Origin: Bacteroidales bacterium
GTDB lineage: Bacteria; Bacteroidota; Bacteroidia; Bacteroidales; VadinHA17
Assembly: GCA_020353115.1 (NCBI GenBank)
Contig: CP070687.1
Location: 28,633 to 51,264 of the forward strand
DNA: 22,632 nt
Direction of reading: 5' to 3'
The translations under genes were made by a program, and so were the position numbers. The notes beneath the pieces are model-generated. The model searched no databases, had not been told where the DNA came from, and worked only from the letters and a program-made list of their open reading frames with translations. Shown in pieces: positions 1-9,700 of this stretch (position 1 is the first letter of the stretch; each line of letters begins with the position of its first letter).

Positions 1-1457
1 ATCGGACATATAATTATTTTGGTGTTAACGGTGATGATTTTAAGATTCCTACCAAACCAACGGTAGGAAGTGCGACCAACGTTTTTCCAAGCTACACTCC
101 ATTACAGGAAAAAAGAATCAATTCCTTGTACGGGGCTGCCACCCTTTCATTCCGGAATATGGTATACCTCGATGTTTCAGGGAGGAATGACTGGTCATCG
201 ACATTGCCGGAAGATAACTGGTCCTATTTTTATCCCTCTGCCAGTTTATCGTTCATGCTGAATGAGATTGTGGATCTCAGCAGTGCCAGGATTGATTTTC
301 TGAAGCTTCGCGGTAGTTGGGCAAAGGTAGGTGGCGACACAGATCCATACCAGCTGGATATTGCCTATAACCTTGCTTCTACAACTTCAAGCTACCTCGG
401 CCTGACCACACTTACCAAGCCGTCGACCAGGCTGAATCCCGATCTGAAGCCTGAACAGACTACCTCCATTGAGGCAGGCCTTGAACTGAGAATGTTCCTG
501 AACAGGTTATATTTCGACGCATCGTACTATACCATTAAATCAGAAGACCTGATTATGGATGTTCCGGTTTCTCCCTCAACCGGGTACAGCACATTCAGGA
601 GTAATGTGGGGCAGATAACCAACAAGGGATTTGAATTTATACTTGGAGGTATTCCCTTTCAGACCGATAACCTGACCTGGGATGTTTCCATGAACTTCTC
701 AAAAAATGAAAACACATTGGATGAACTGATTGAAGGATTGGAAGATTTTACCTTCAGTGATGTTAATTCCGGTATCGTTACCGTCCGCGCAACGGTAGGG
801 GAAGGATTTGGCGACATCTGGGGTACCGATTACAAAAGGACCGATGACGGCAGGCTTATCGTCGATGCCAACGGACGTCCCCAGGCTACCAGCGAACACG
901 TAAAACTCGGTAACTACCAGCCCGACTGGATCGGTGGTATGACAAACACATTGAGGTACAAGGATCTTTCATTGAATATATTGATTGAAGCACGATTCGG
1001 AGGTCAGTTATTCTCGGGATCAACCGCATCACTGGATGGTGCAGGAGTGTCGGAAAGATCACTTGATTACAGGGAAACGGGTATTCTTGTTGATGGTGTT
1101 GTAAATACTGGTACAGTTGAAGAACCGGTGTATCAAACAAATACCCAGTCCATTACGGCCCAGGAGTATTTCGGTTCCATAACAGGTATCGCTTCGGAAT
1201 ATATATTCGATCAGACCAATATCCGGTTACGGGAGATAGCTCTTAGCTACAGACTTCCTGGTAACTTTTTCGAAAATATTTTTCTCGAATCGGCAACCGT
1301 TAGTTTGATCGGTCGTAACCTGTTCTTCATCTATTCTGAAATGAAGGACTTTGATCCTATCTCCAGTTACAGTACCAGTAACTTTGCTCAGGGTATGCTC
1401 TGGTTCAATTTGCCGACTACAAGGAGCATTGGATTCAATATTAATGTCAAATTTTAA
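1..1457 (+). CDS. SusC/RagA-type TonB-dependent outer-membrane receptor, C-terminal part (5' truncated by window)
   Basis: The reading frame is open from the window edge (first full codon at base 3), so only the last ~485 residues are visible. They are part of the beta-barrel of a SusC-like TonB-dependent receptor, which imports oligosaccharides or other large nutrients across the outer membrane. The barrel strands are rich in aromatic and polar alternation (for example VYLDVSGRNDWSSTLP near the start, LYFDASYYTIKSEDLIMDVP, and ITNKGFEFILGG). NPDLKPEQTTSIEAGLE is a signature stretch of this family. The protein ends in Phe (FNINVKF), the usual outer-membrane barrel terminus. A SusD-like gene starts 12 bases after the stop, as expected for the SusC/SusD pair. 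The plug domain and TonB box lie outside the window, so the substrate cannot be judged. An internal TTG at 126 is not a start, because homologous sequence continues upstream of it. Confidence 0.93.
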   Translation, partial: RTYNYFGVNGDDFKIPTKPTVGSATNVFPSYTPLQEKRINSLYGAATLSFRNMVYLDVSGRNDWSSTLPEDNWSYFYPSASLSFMLNEIVDLSSARIDFLKLRGSWAKVGGDTDPYQLDIAYNLASTTSSYLGLTTLTKPSTRLNPDLKPEQTTSIEAGLELRMFLNRLYFDASYYTIKSEDLIMDVPVSPSTGYSTFRSNVGQITNKGFEFILGGIPFQTDNLTWDVSMNFSKNENTLDELIEGLEDFTFSDVNSGIVTVRATVGEGFGDIWGTDYKRTDDGRLIVDANGRPQATSEHVKLGNYQPDWIGGMTNTLRYKDLSLNILIEARFGGQLFSGSTASLDGAGVSERSLDYRETGILVDGVVNTGTVEEPVYQTNTQSITAQEYFGSITGIASEYIFDQTNIRLREIALSYRLPGNFFENIFLESATVSLIGRNLFFIYSEMKDFDPISSYSTSNFAQGMLWFNLPTTRSIGFNINVKF

Positions 1458-1469
1458 CATGGAAGCGAT

Positions 1470-3182
1470 ATGAAAACAATTAAAATATTAATCGGATTGT
1501 TCATTGTTTTCGGTTTATTCTCCTGTACAAAGGATTTTGTGGAGATAAATAAAAATCCGAATGCAATTACGAGCGAGGAGGCAAGTGCAAAGTATTTTGT
1601 CACCAATCCTCAGTATAAGCTGTATGCTCCCGACCGGTATCCATATTGGAGAGCACACCTGATCCATGTCGACCGCTATTCAGGCCATTTTACCTTCGGA
1701 TTCCACAGCTGCTGGTGGAGCGATGAGTTGGGTTATTCCTATCACTCTTCCTATACTAACGCAGCATGGGGGTGGCTGGAAGGATATTTCGGGAACCTCA
1801 ATAATTTCATGGGACTGACAGGACCCGGGGGTGATTTCGAGAATGAATATATGTATGCCGCAGGTAAAATCATCAAAGGCCTTTACTATCAGATGTTTAC
1901 TGATATATTTGGTGAAATCCCGTACTCCGAAGCCGGTGTTGAAGGCATTGATTTACCCAAATTTGATACACAGGCTGAGATTTACCAGGGTATAATTGCC
2001 GATCTGGATGATGCCATGGCAACCATCGGATCTACTCTTAAAACCGGCGATGGAGTGGAGGATATGGCTGAGAATGATCTGTTTTGTGGCGGAGATCTCC
2101 AGAAGTGGAAGAAGCTGGCCAATACCCTGAAACTGAGGATGGCCCTGAGGGCGTACGGCGCCGAAGGAGCCACATGGGCCGAAGCCGCTATCGATGCTGC
2201 CCTGTCAGCTCCTTTGCTGGATGAAGCCGACGGTGATATCCTTATTGAAAAAGATACGGAGATTACTCAATGGAATGCAGCATGTTATGGAGATATCTGG
2301 TTCAATTTTGGAGCCGGTAGCGACTGGAATGTTGGCGAAGTTTTGATAAATTATCTGCGCGACAATAATGATCCGCGTTTGGAAAAATATGCCAAACCCG
2401 CTGAAGGTGGAACATTTCCATTCACACGACCGGATGAAGGGATCAATCCGGATGGATATGCCAATTTCTCAAAGCGGATCAATTTCATTGCAAATATCAT
2501 TGATAATGCAACCGGTGGTGATTTCACCTTTACAGAATGGCCGGATAGTGCGGAAATATCAGTGCCGGAAAATACCTATTACATAGGACAGCCTTCACGC
2601 TTAAACAATAAGATCAAGAGCATGGCAAGGCATGAATTTTTCAGTGATCCGACTGATATTGTCATCCAGAAAAAACAGGAAGGCAAACCAATATTCCCGG
2701 AAATTGTTCTGACCGTTGCTGAATCCTATTTTCTTCAGGCAGAAGCTGCCTTGCTCGGATTCGGTAGTGGATTGGGTGGTGGTAGTATACAACAGCTGTA
2801 CCAGTCGGGTCTTACAGCTGCCATGGCTCTCTGGGGAACAGCTCCTACAGCTGATTTCCAGTCTTCACCGATGTGGACCCTTACCGGAACAACCGGGGAG
2901 CAACTGGAACAAATCAGTATTCAGCGGTGGATCGCACTTTATACTGATGGTTTTGAGGCATGGTCAATTGTCAGGGAATCAGGTTATCCCGCAGCCCTGG
3001 CAGCCGGTGTTTCGGATATCGATATTTTTGGACTGGGTGATATCAATGGTGATTATCCAACCAGGATGCGTTATGGAACACAAGTTCAGTCAACCAACCT
3101 GGACAACTATAATGCAGCCGTTTTGCGGCAGGGGGCCGATGTGCAAAACACCCAACTCTGGTGGGCAAAGAAAGTTAAGTAG
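1470..3182 (+). CDS. SusD/RagB-like surface lipoprotein (SusD-like_2 type)
   Basis: This 570-residue protein is the lid and substrate-binding partner of the preceding SusC-like receptor. The N terminus is a lipoprotein signal: charged MKTIK, a hydrophobic core to residue 17, then LFSC with the lipidated Cys at 19. The mature protein begins TKDFVEINKNPNA, the typical start of the SusD-like_2 group. Later features fit the SusD fold: a helix-rich body with the stretch KIIKGLYYQMFTDIFGEIPYSEA, followed by a TPR-like part (WKKLANTLKLRMALRA) and, near the C terminus, ERWIALYTDGFEAW-like sequence (here QRWIALYTDGFEAWS). The length is normal for the family. The gene is 12 bases behind the receptor and almost certainly shares its transcript. 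No glycoside hydrolase or sulfatase follows, so the ligand is not indicated by context. Confidence 0.93.
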   Translation: MKTIKILIGLFIVFGLFSCTKDFVEINKNPNAITSEEASAKYFVTNPQYKLYAPDRYPYWRAHLIHVDRYSGHFTFGFHSCWWSDELGYSYHSSYTNAAWGWLEGYFGNLNNFMGLTGPGGDFENEYMYAAGKIIKGLYYQMFTDIFGEIPYSEAGVEGIDLPKFDTQAEIYQGIIADLDDAMATIGSTLKTGDGVEDMAENDLFCGGDLQKWKKLANTLKLRMALRAYGAEGATWAEAAIDAALSAPLLDEADGDILIEKDTEITQWNAACYGDIWFNFGAGSDWNVGEVLINYLRDNNDPRLEKYAKPAEGGTFPFTRPDEGINPDGYANFSKRINFIANIIDNATGGDFTFTEWPDSAEISVPENTYYIGQPSRLNNKIKSMARHEFFSDPTDIVIQKKQEGKPIFPEIVLTVAESYFLQAEAALLGFGSGLGGGSIQQLYQSGLTAAMALWGTAPTADFQSSPMWTLTGTTGEQLEQISIQRWIALYTDGFEAWSIVRESGYPAALAAGVSDIDIFGLGDINGDYPTRMRYGTQVQSTNLDNYNAAVLRQGADVQNTQLWWAKKVK

Positions 3183-3201
3183 ATTCCCGACAAACTATAC
3201 T

Positions 3202-3240
3202 GGGTCGCCCGGAAAGGGTCGCCTGGAAAGGGTTAACCGG
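3202..3240 (+). repeat. Short tandem repeat, two and a half 14-base units
   Basis: Two adjacent 14-base units, GGGTCGCCCGGAAA (3202-3215) and GGGTCGCCTGGAAA (3216-3229), differ by one base. A partial third, GGGTTAACCGG, ends at 3240, and a similar GGGTTAACGGG recurs at 3420-3430. They lie just after the SusD-like stop. No function can be assigned. Confidence 0.6.
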
Positions 3241-3442
3241 ACAGGTCTGTCCCTACAGAGGTTTACGGGGATATGCCAGTCTATAAGATTTTTACTTAAA
3301 ATAAAAATAAATAAGGATTACTATTGAATTGGATTATTATTTTTATTATCTTGGAGATGTTACTCAAATTCCCACATCTGGCTGAAGATGACAGACCGTG
3401 GGTTTCATAGGTAAAATTTGGGTTAACGGGTTATGGAACATG

Positions 3443-3470
3443 GGTGCCGGAGCAATCCGGCACCTTGTTA
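3443..3470 (+). terminator. Rho-independent terminator-like hairpin after the SusC/SusD pair
   Basis: GGTGCCGG (3443-3450) pairs perfectly with CCGGCACC (3457-3464) around a six-base loop. It is followed by TTGTTATTG, a moderately T-rich tail. The hairpin is 260 bases past the SusD-like stop and between two convergent genes, which suits a terminator for the SusC/SusD transcript. The tail is not a pure T run, so termination strength is uncertain. Confidence 0.6.
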
Positions 3471-3540
3471 TTGATACATATCCTTTGCAAACCTATAGTG
3501 AAACAAAAGATGTTTTTGTATATATAAAAGACATCTGACT

Positions 3541-3680
3541 GCCGACTGGAGATTGCCTGCTGAGGACTGCCGACCGTTACCTCTGCTCACTCCTCACTGT
3601 TCACATCTCACATCTCACACACCGCTCATTACTCCGGTCCTCTTCCCATCCTCGTTTCCACATCTCACTCACACTCACAC
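3541..3680 (-). repeat. Degenerate AGTGARC heptamer array (array A) downstream of the FtsX-type permease
   Basis: On the minus strand this tract starts at the stop codon of the permease gene. It reads as degenerate GAGTGTGAGTGTGAGTGAG units, then GTGAACAGTGAGGAGTGAGC, then GGTAACGGTCGGCAGTC and a second GTCGGCAGTC. The plus strand is therefore strongly C/T-rich. The word AGTGAAC/AGTGAGC is the same heptamer found at 14591 and 19190, and GGCAGTC also recurs in array B. The whole 3183-3680 gap contains no gene: only this tract, the tandem repeat and the terminator hairpin. Confidence 0.65.
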
Positions 3681-6101
3681 TCATTCATATCTTAACGAAT
3701 CAGCAGGGTTTGAATTGGCGACTTTTACTGTATGGAAACTGATGGTGAAAAGGGCTACGAGCAGAGCCATCAGTCCTGCCAGGATAAAGATCCAGATACT
3801 GACCGGAGTTCGGTACGCGAAATTCTGGAGCCATTTCTTTATGGCAATGAAAGCGATCGGAGTGGCTACGACAAATGCTATACCAACAAGTTTCGCAAAA
3901 CTGACCGATAGTAATAATGCCACCCGGTTAATACTGGAGCCCATTACTTTCCGTATCCCGATCTCCTTTGTTCTTTTCCGTGCCACAAATGCTGCCAGTC
4001 CGAAGAGACCGACTCCGGCAATAATTATTGCAAGGAGACTGAACACCCCGAACACCTTCCCCGATGTTTTTTCATTGTTGTACATGTTTCCCAGCCTGTC
4101 GTCCAGAAAAGTATAGCTGACGGGTTGGTCAGGAATGAATTCCTCCCATCTCTGTTCAATATGTTTAATGGTTTGGTGCTGGTTCTCTTTCCCTATCCGG
4201 ATATTTAGAATACCAAAACCGCCGAAGGGTCCGGTATTGCTGAAAAGTACGAATGATTTGATATCCTGGTGAAGGGAATTGTAATGGAAATCCTGAACGA
4301 CACCTACGACCGTCATTAAGGCAGTACCATTGGGTTCGTTATTCAGATATAACTTGGAACCAACAGGATCCTTCAGTCCGAATTCTTTTACAGCCGACTC
4401 GTTGAGAATAATAGAAAGAGAATCATTATAAATCTTTGAGAATCCCCTGCCTTCAATCAAATGTAGTCCGAGAGTCGGGATATAATCATAGTCTATAACC
4501 ATACCCCGAGAAGTCAGGATCTCCGAAGTCAGATTATCTACCTGGAAAAACATACCGAAATAATATCCTCCGGATATCAACGTATTTGAACTGGCTACCG
4601 ACTCGATTCCGGGATACTTCATTAGCTCCTGTTTGAATGCATCCATGTTTTCACCGAGAAATCCTGCCCGCTCAAGTAATACGATATTCTCTCTTTCAAA
4701 ACCCAGGTCTTTGTTAAAAAAATACTTCATCTGTCGACTCACAAGTAGAGTTACAGCTATTAGAGTAATGGAAACTCCAAACTGAAATATTACCAGAAGA
4801 TTTCTCATAAAAATTCCGCCTCTGGAAGTGGAAAACTTTCCCCTCATGAATTGGATAGGTTGTACGGTAGAAAGGTAAAAGGAGGGATAGCTTCCTGCAA
4901 AGAAACCGACAAAAAGGGTAAGCCCGGCCAGGACAGGTATGGTAAACCAATTCCCAAAATAGCTGATAATCAGGGTTTTGCCAGCCAGGTTATTAAAGGC
5001 AGGTAACATCAACTCAGTCAGTACGACTGAAAGCAGCATACTGCTGAAAGTTACTGCAAGTGATTCGCCCAGGAACTGCCAAACCAGTTGTTTTTTCTGA
5101 CCTCCCAGAATTTTCCTCATTCCGACTTCCCGCGCCCGGTCAGCATACCTTGCCGTTGACAGGTTCATGAAGTTTATGCATGCAATTATAAGCAGGAAAA
5201 TAGCTATGGAAATAAAGATATAAACATAGATAATGTTACCGTTCGGTTTTATTTCATTCTCGAGATGCGAATGGAGATGAATATCTTTCAATGGTGTAAG
5301 GTAATAGTGATATCCGTTCCCGGCGGCTGTATAATCATCAAATGTAACCCCCATTCTGGATTCGATCTGTCCGGCTGCATACTTTCTAACCAGTTCCGGG
5401 AATTTGGCTTCAAGATTATCCGGATTGGTATCCTCTCTTAGCTTCAGATACGTTTTGACCGAAAATGAAATATAATCCTGTACATTGAGAAGACCTGTTC
5501 TGCTTAGGGGACCAATAAAATCAAACCGGAAGTGTGTATTGTAGGGCAGGTCTTCGCAAATCCCCGTTACAAGGAATTCACCGAAAGCGGTAGTGAGTGT
5601 ACTGTCAATTACATCGGTACTGCCAAAATATTTGAGGGCCATACTTTCCGTTAATACCAGTCCGTTGGGAGTTTTTAAAACCTCTTTGCTATCACCTTTG
5701 ATAAGCGGATAATGAAAGAAGTCGAAGAAATTGGAATCAGCAAGAATAAAGTATTTTTCACGGAATATATTTTCTCCGTACCGGAAAATGATTTCCTGAT
5801 CCTGGGTAAACAATCGGGTACAGCTTTCCACCTCAGGAAAATCATTCTCCATCGCTTCACCGATGGATGATGGTATTATTGCATAACCGATCTGGTTGTC
5901 GGGATATATCCGGTTCAGCGATACACGGTAAATCCGATTCCCGTCTTTAAAAAACCGATCATAAGAAAGTTCATCCTGTATGTTTAGTACAATAAGAAAA
6001 GTGCAGGCAATTCCAACCGATAATCCGAATATGTTGATGAACGAGAAGAGTTTATTGTTCGCAAGATTACGTAATGTAATTTTCAGATAATTATGGAACA
6101 T
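3681..6101 (-). CDS. ABC transporter permease of the MacB/FtsX family, two FtsX domains
   Basis: This 806-residue inner-membrane protein belongs to the Bacteroidota-specific long FtsX permeases (MacB_PCD-FtsX-MacB_PCD-FtsX). These are thought to work with a MacB/LolD-like ATPase in export or mechanotransmission. The start MFHNYLKITLRNLANNKLFS followed by the helix FINIFGLSVGIACTFLIVL is the family's standard N terminus. A periplasmic domain runs to about residue 285. The first FtsX block holds IAIFLLIIACINFMNLSTA and then REVGMRKILGG; the second repeats the pattern with KEIGIRKVMGSS. The C terminus NPADSLRYE is also typical. No ATPase gene adjoins it; the nearest lies some 12 kb away and is better matched to DUF5687. 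It stands as a single-gene unit with 580 bases of non-coding sequence on the 3' side before the next coding region and a long 5' gap. Regulation is not visible. Confidence 0.93.
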   Translation of the reverse strand: MFHNYLKITLRNLANNKLFSFINIFGLSVGIACTFLIVLNIQDELSYDRFFKDGNRIYRVSLNRIYPDNQIGYAIIPSSIGEAMENDFPEVESCTRLFTQDQEIIFRYGENIFREKYFILADSNFFDFFHYPLIKGDSKEVLKTPNGLVLTESMALKYFGSTDVIDSTLTTAFGEFLVTGICEDLPYNTHFRFDFIGPLSRTGLLNVQDYISFSVKTYLKLREDTNPDNLEAKFPELVRKYAAGQIESRMGVTFDDYTAAGNGYHYYLTPLKDIHLHSHLENEIKPNGNIIYVYIFISIAIFLLIIACINFMNLSTARYADRAREVGMRKILGGQKKQLVWQFLGESLAVTFSSMLLSVVLTELMLPAFNNLAGKTLIISYFGNWFTIPVLAGLTLFVGFFAGSYPSFYLSTVQPIQFMRGKFSTSRGGIFMRNLLVIFQFGVSITLIAVTLLVSRQMKYFFNKDLGFERENIVLLERAGFLGENMDAFKQELMKYPGIESVASSNTLISGGYYFGMFFQVDNLTSEILTSRGMVIDYDYIPTLGLHLIEGRGFSKIYNDSLSIILNESAVKEFGLKDPVGSKLYLNNEPNGTALMTVVGVVQDFHYNSLHQDIKSFVLFSNTGPFGGFGILNIRIGKENQHQTIKHIEQRWEEFIPDQPVSYTFLDDRLGNMYNNEKTSGKVFGVFSLLAIIIAGVGLFGLAAFVARKRTKEIGIRKVMGSSINRVALLLSVSFAKLVGIAFVVATPIAFIAIKKWLQNFAYRTPVSIWIFILAGLMALLVALFTISFHTVKVANSNPADSLRYE

Positions 6102-6302
6102 TGAATTCTTTTTTTAAGAATCAAAGGTGAATTTATTGAATTTTAAAATAGAATAGACAGGGATGATAATCATGGTAAAATCTGTTATTCTATAGTTGTT
6201 AGTCCGATCAAACCAAGGTAATTGCATTTATTATGCCAAATAGCGTAAACTATTGCTTTCCAGCTTATTGAGATTAAACCGGTCTCCGATTGAGCTTCCC
6301 TG

Positions 6303-6344
6303 AATGTACGGATTCAATACAAGAGGAGTACGCTTGCGTACATT
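6303..6344. repeat. Nested palindromes with a GCTTGC core
   Basis: AATGTACG (6303-6310) is the inverse of CGTACATT (6337-6344). Nested at the right arm is a perfect GTACGC-TT-GCGTAC palindrome (6328-6341). The TT-centred GC...GC form recurs at 21162-21183 and 21192-21207. It lies upstream of the permease on its coding strand, so it could be part of its 5' region or a dispersed palindromic repeat. Confidence 0.5.
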
Positions 6345-6420
6345 TATGGATTTCTGGAAAGAATAATGTGACCAGGGAAATTATGTATAGTAAGAGAGAC
6401 CATTTACAATGATCCATGCC

Positions 6421-6674
6421 GGCCGGGACTGCCAACCGGATACAAGGTTCCGGGTGCTAGCTTCTCGTTCCTTATTCCTTGTTACTGTCCACTGTCTCAT
6501 CCTGATATATGTCTGTAAATTAAACAATCATCATTCATCAATAACCAATCAAAATCCCCATGCCCCTTATTCCGGTCTCAACGCTTTTCACTCTCTCACA
6601 ACTCTTCTCTCCCTTCTCCGTCTCTTCACTGATCACCGATCACTGTTCACGTATCCCTCCTCACTGTCCACTCT
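6421..6674 (-). repeat. Diffuse AGTGARC-type array with GC-rich module (array B) downstream of the giant gene
   Basis: Read on the minus strand, the sense of the giant gene that ends at 6742, this shows AGAGTGGACAGTGAGGAGGG, GTGAACAGTGATCGGTGATC, AGTGAAGAG and AGAGAGTGAAAAGCG. After an A/T-rich spacer come AGTGGACAGTAACAAGGAA and CACCCGGAACCTTGTATCCGG with GGCAGTC. The order (heptamers, then GTAAC, then a CCGG inverted pair) matches array D at 19190-19261. Units are degenerate, so this is an eroded copy. Confidence 0.5.
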
Positions 6675-6741
6675 TACCCGCCGATGCCTTCCTCAATATC
6701 CGTAACTATGGTAAATGTTGTAGCGAAGGCTTACAGCCATA

Positions 6742-9700
6742 TTATTTCCCGTTACCCTTTTCATTCTCGTTTTCTTCCAGCTTTCTGACGACGGCAAATT
6801 TAGCAGCGGCAATTGTTTCACGGTTGGCTTTTTCTGTGATCTTGCCCCTTGCAAGGTCTTCCGATGCTATATACCCGTTTTTCAGCAGGAGTTGAATGAT
6901 CATGTTATTTATAATGGTTTCCCGGCTATATCCTTCTGCTACATACAGGTCATCACAATCCGTATAGAATTCCTCTGCAAATTCCCTGTTATTCGGTAAC
7001 CACATTAATTGTTCATATGTTTCACTGAAGCCGTTCAGTTCCATATTTATATTCGGGGTTACCAGCAGGGGGCTGAACTGTTTGGTTGCTGGTGATGGGT
7101 GGAATCCCTTCAAACCTGAGAGGTTGATTTTCTTACTTGGATCGTCAATCCGGACCAGTTCGGCTTTTCTCATTTGTTCGAGCTGGTACAGGTAATAATT
7201 ATATCTCCAGACCTCATGGCTTTGTTTGTGATGTTTGAACAGGTGCTGGTACTTTTCATCAATTACCTTTTTTACCAGGTTCTTGCCCGAGTTTATTTCA
7301 GGATTGAGTATCCGGACCTCCTGGATTAGTTTCTTAACATCCTCGGCTGCTTTTTGGGGGCCGGTGATCTCTTTACCCTTTTTCCCGAGATCTGTTGAGA
7401 GAATGCCAAGCTGGATCTTCTTCCCTTTTCCTTTTCCATCCGGTCTCCCTTTCAGAATCTCAACCAGATGTTTTTTGCCTTCCAGTTCGCCTTCTTCTGC
7501 AATAAATGGGTTACCTGCCGGTGTACTGGCAAGGGAATCAAAAATGGTCCCGAAGAAACTCCGGTCGAGCAGGAAGGATATTTCCCCTTCATCCTCTCCA
7601 ACTTCCGTAGCAATTACCTGAAAACGGTTCTTAATTATATCAAACCTGACCTGGCGGATGGTATAATTTTTTCCTCCCTTAATGAATTTTTTGTCGACAA
7701 TAATCGCATTTACAATCTCTTCGAGGTCAATTTTATCGATCATTTTATAGGATGATGCGAGGTAATATTTCCCCGTGTAGGGATCTTTTTCCCAATCCAG
7801 GATGTCATCAAGGTAATTACCATGTGCATCTATCACATCCACAATATTGGGATCTCCTGTATATCTCAGAAGAGTACGCTGAATATGGGGATTATCGGAA
7901 CTTGTAGCCTTTTCTTTTCGCTCGCCATGCGAATCTCTGTACAGGATGAAATTCTCCGGATTGGCATAGCGTTTGACACCGGCCTCTTCCCGGGAGAAGT
8001 TATAGGCTGTAAGTATTATATCTATCCGGAAGGGCATGGATATATCACATAATCCGCTGATGGTACTTCGCGAATTGAGGTCTTCAACATTACTGTCAGC
8101 GCTGCTTTCGAACAGTGACCTGTAGTACCGGATGAATTCAGGATCAAAATCAGTAACCCGTGAAAAATCCCCCACTTCCGTACCGATCCCATACAGATTT
8201 CCCCCCTTATCCGGAAAAAGATGGAACATGTCGCCGGCGATAAGTTTAATGGAACGGATCCCAGGAAGGTCCTTTTTCATCCATTTGAGCATCATTGCAG
8301 CAAGCATCTCCGATTTTCCGACCCCGCTGTCACCGCTGATCTGGACAACGAAAAGGCTGCCATCTTCCTCCTCTACTGCGAACAGGGAACCGTGGACAGG
8401 AACACCCCCCATCTCCTTGATTTTCTCATTTAACATGGTTAACCTTGGTTTCTTTACATCCCCGAAATAATCAACGGATTTCTTCAATGGGGTAACAATG
8501 GTCTTAATTTTACCTTTGGGTCCGCTAATATCAAAATATCCGATTTGGGGATAGGAAATAACCTTTTCAGGAGCCCCGAGAAAAAGTATGATATCCGGGA
8601 CAAAATTCCCGACCTCTTTTAATGTGACCGTTTCTGTCTGTATTAACCTGAAGTTATCGGTCAGGTATTTCATATAGGATTTCTGAAATATATAGAGTTC
8701 TTTTACGAGTCCGTTGGTAACGATTTTGCAGCGGTAATCTTCTTCATCCATATTCTTTACAAAATTTGCCATCCGTCTGACAAAAAACTCGGAAGAAGGC
8801 CGGGTTGCCATGCTTTTGATAAACTCGTTCGGTGAATCATCCGGTTGTTCCTTTCGTTCCTGGATTTCGTTCTCCGGGCGGTCGACCTTATGAAACGGGT
8901 ATTCACGCTTTTTGGCATCCGTGGCAATCCGGGTATGTGTCTGAACCGGTTGTTCCAGGACTATGACACCACAACGGGTCATCAGTTCATTAATCCAGGA
9001 TAAGGAACCCTTGTCCCATTTTTCAAGAGTGTTATTTTCCATGGCAAAGTTTCTGTGAAGGACGATGCCATGCTGGATCATTTCATTAATGCTTGAATTC
9101 TGCCGCTTAAATTCAGTCTCTACCAGTTTTATCAGGATATGATTATATCTGTAATAGTATTCATTATTCTTGGTGAGGTTCATCAGTTCGACGTAAAAGA
9201 GAGCGATATCCCTGCAAAAGGTATGAAGTTCGGCTTCAGAAATCCTTATTCTTGCCGTTTCCATAATCTCTTCTATTATCTCCTCGACCTCAGCCGGCAG
9301 AACCCGTATAACCAGATCTTCTGATATCAATCTTGCTTCGGTTTCTTCAAATTGATCAATGCTTGCCACATACCGCTTGATTCTTCTCCTAAGTTTTGAC
9401 TCGAACAGGTTTTCTCTCTGCAGAAGGTAGAGGAACAATATCTTATCCGGCTCGGATGAATTGCTTTTTTCCACTCCCTTCTGAATGGATTCATGAATGA
9501 AATCCGTGACCTGTTTAGACAGATTCAGCTTTTTATACTTTTTGCTACCCCTTATCTCCTTGATGAACCGGTTAACATAGATCTCCGTATCAATGGCAGC
9601 TAACTTCTTACCGGTAATCTCTTCAAACTTAATCCCGGTTGTTTTTACAAGATCCTCCAGGGTTGGATTTTCCGGTTCAAGTTCAAAAGGCAAGTTAAAG

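Larger units (their letters stand above)
6102..6741. other. 640-base non-coding interval between two minus-strand genes
   Basis: I see no gene here; short open frames are low-complexity readings of repeat sequence. The part nearest the permease (6102-6300) is A/T-rich and should hold the permease promoter, but no clear TAnnTTTG box is present on the minus strand. The rest holds a palindrome cluster (6303-6344) and the diffuse heptamer array B (6421-6674), both listed separately. Confidence 0.6.

Noticed and set aside
2716..3327. A 203-codon open frame overlapping the end of the SusD-like gene
   Set aside because: It lies in another frame over clear SusD-family sequence and has no family features of its own.
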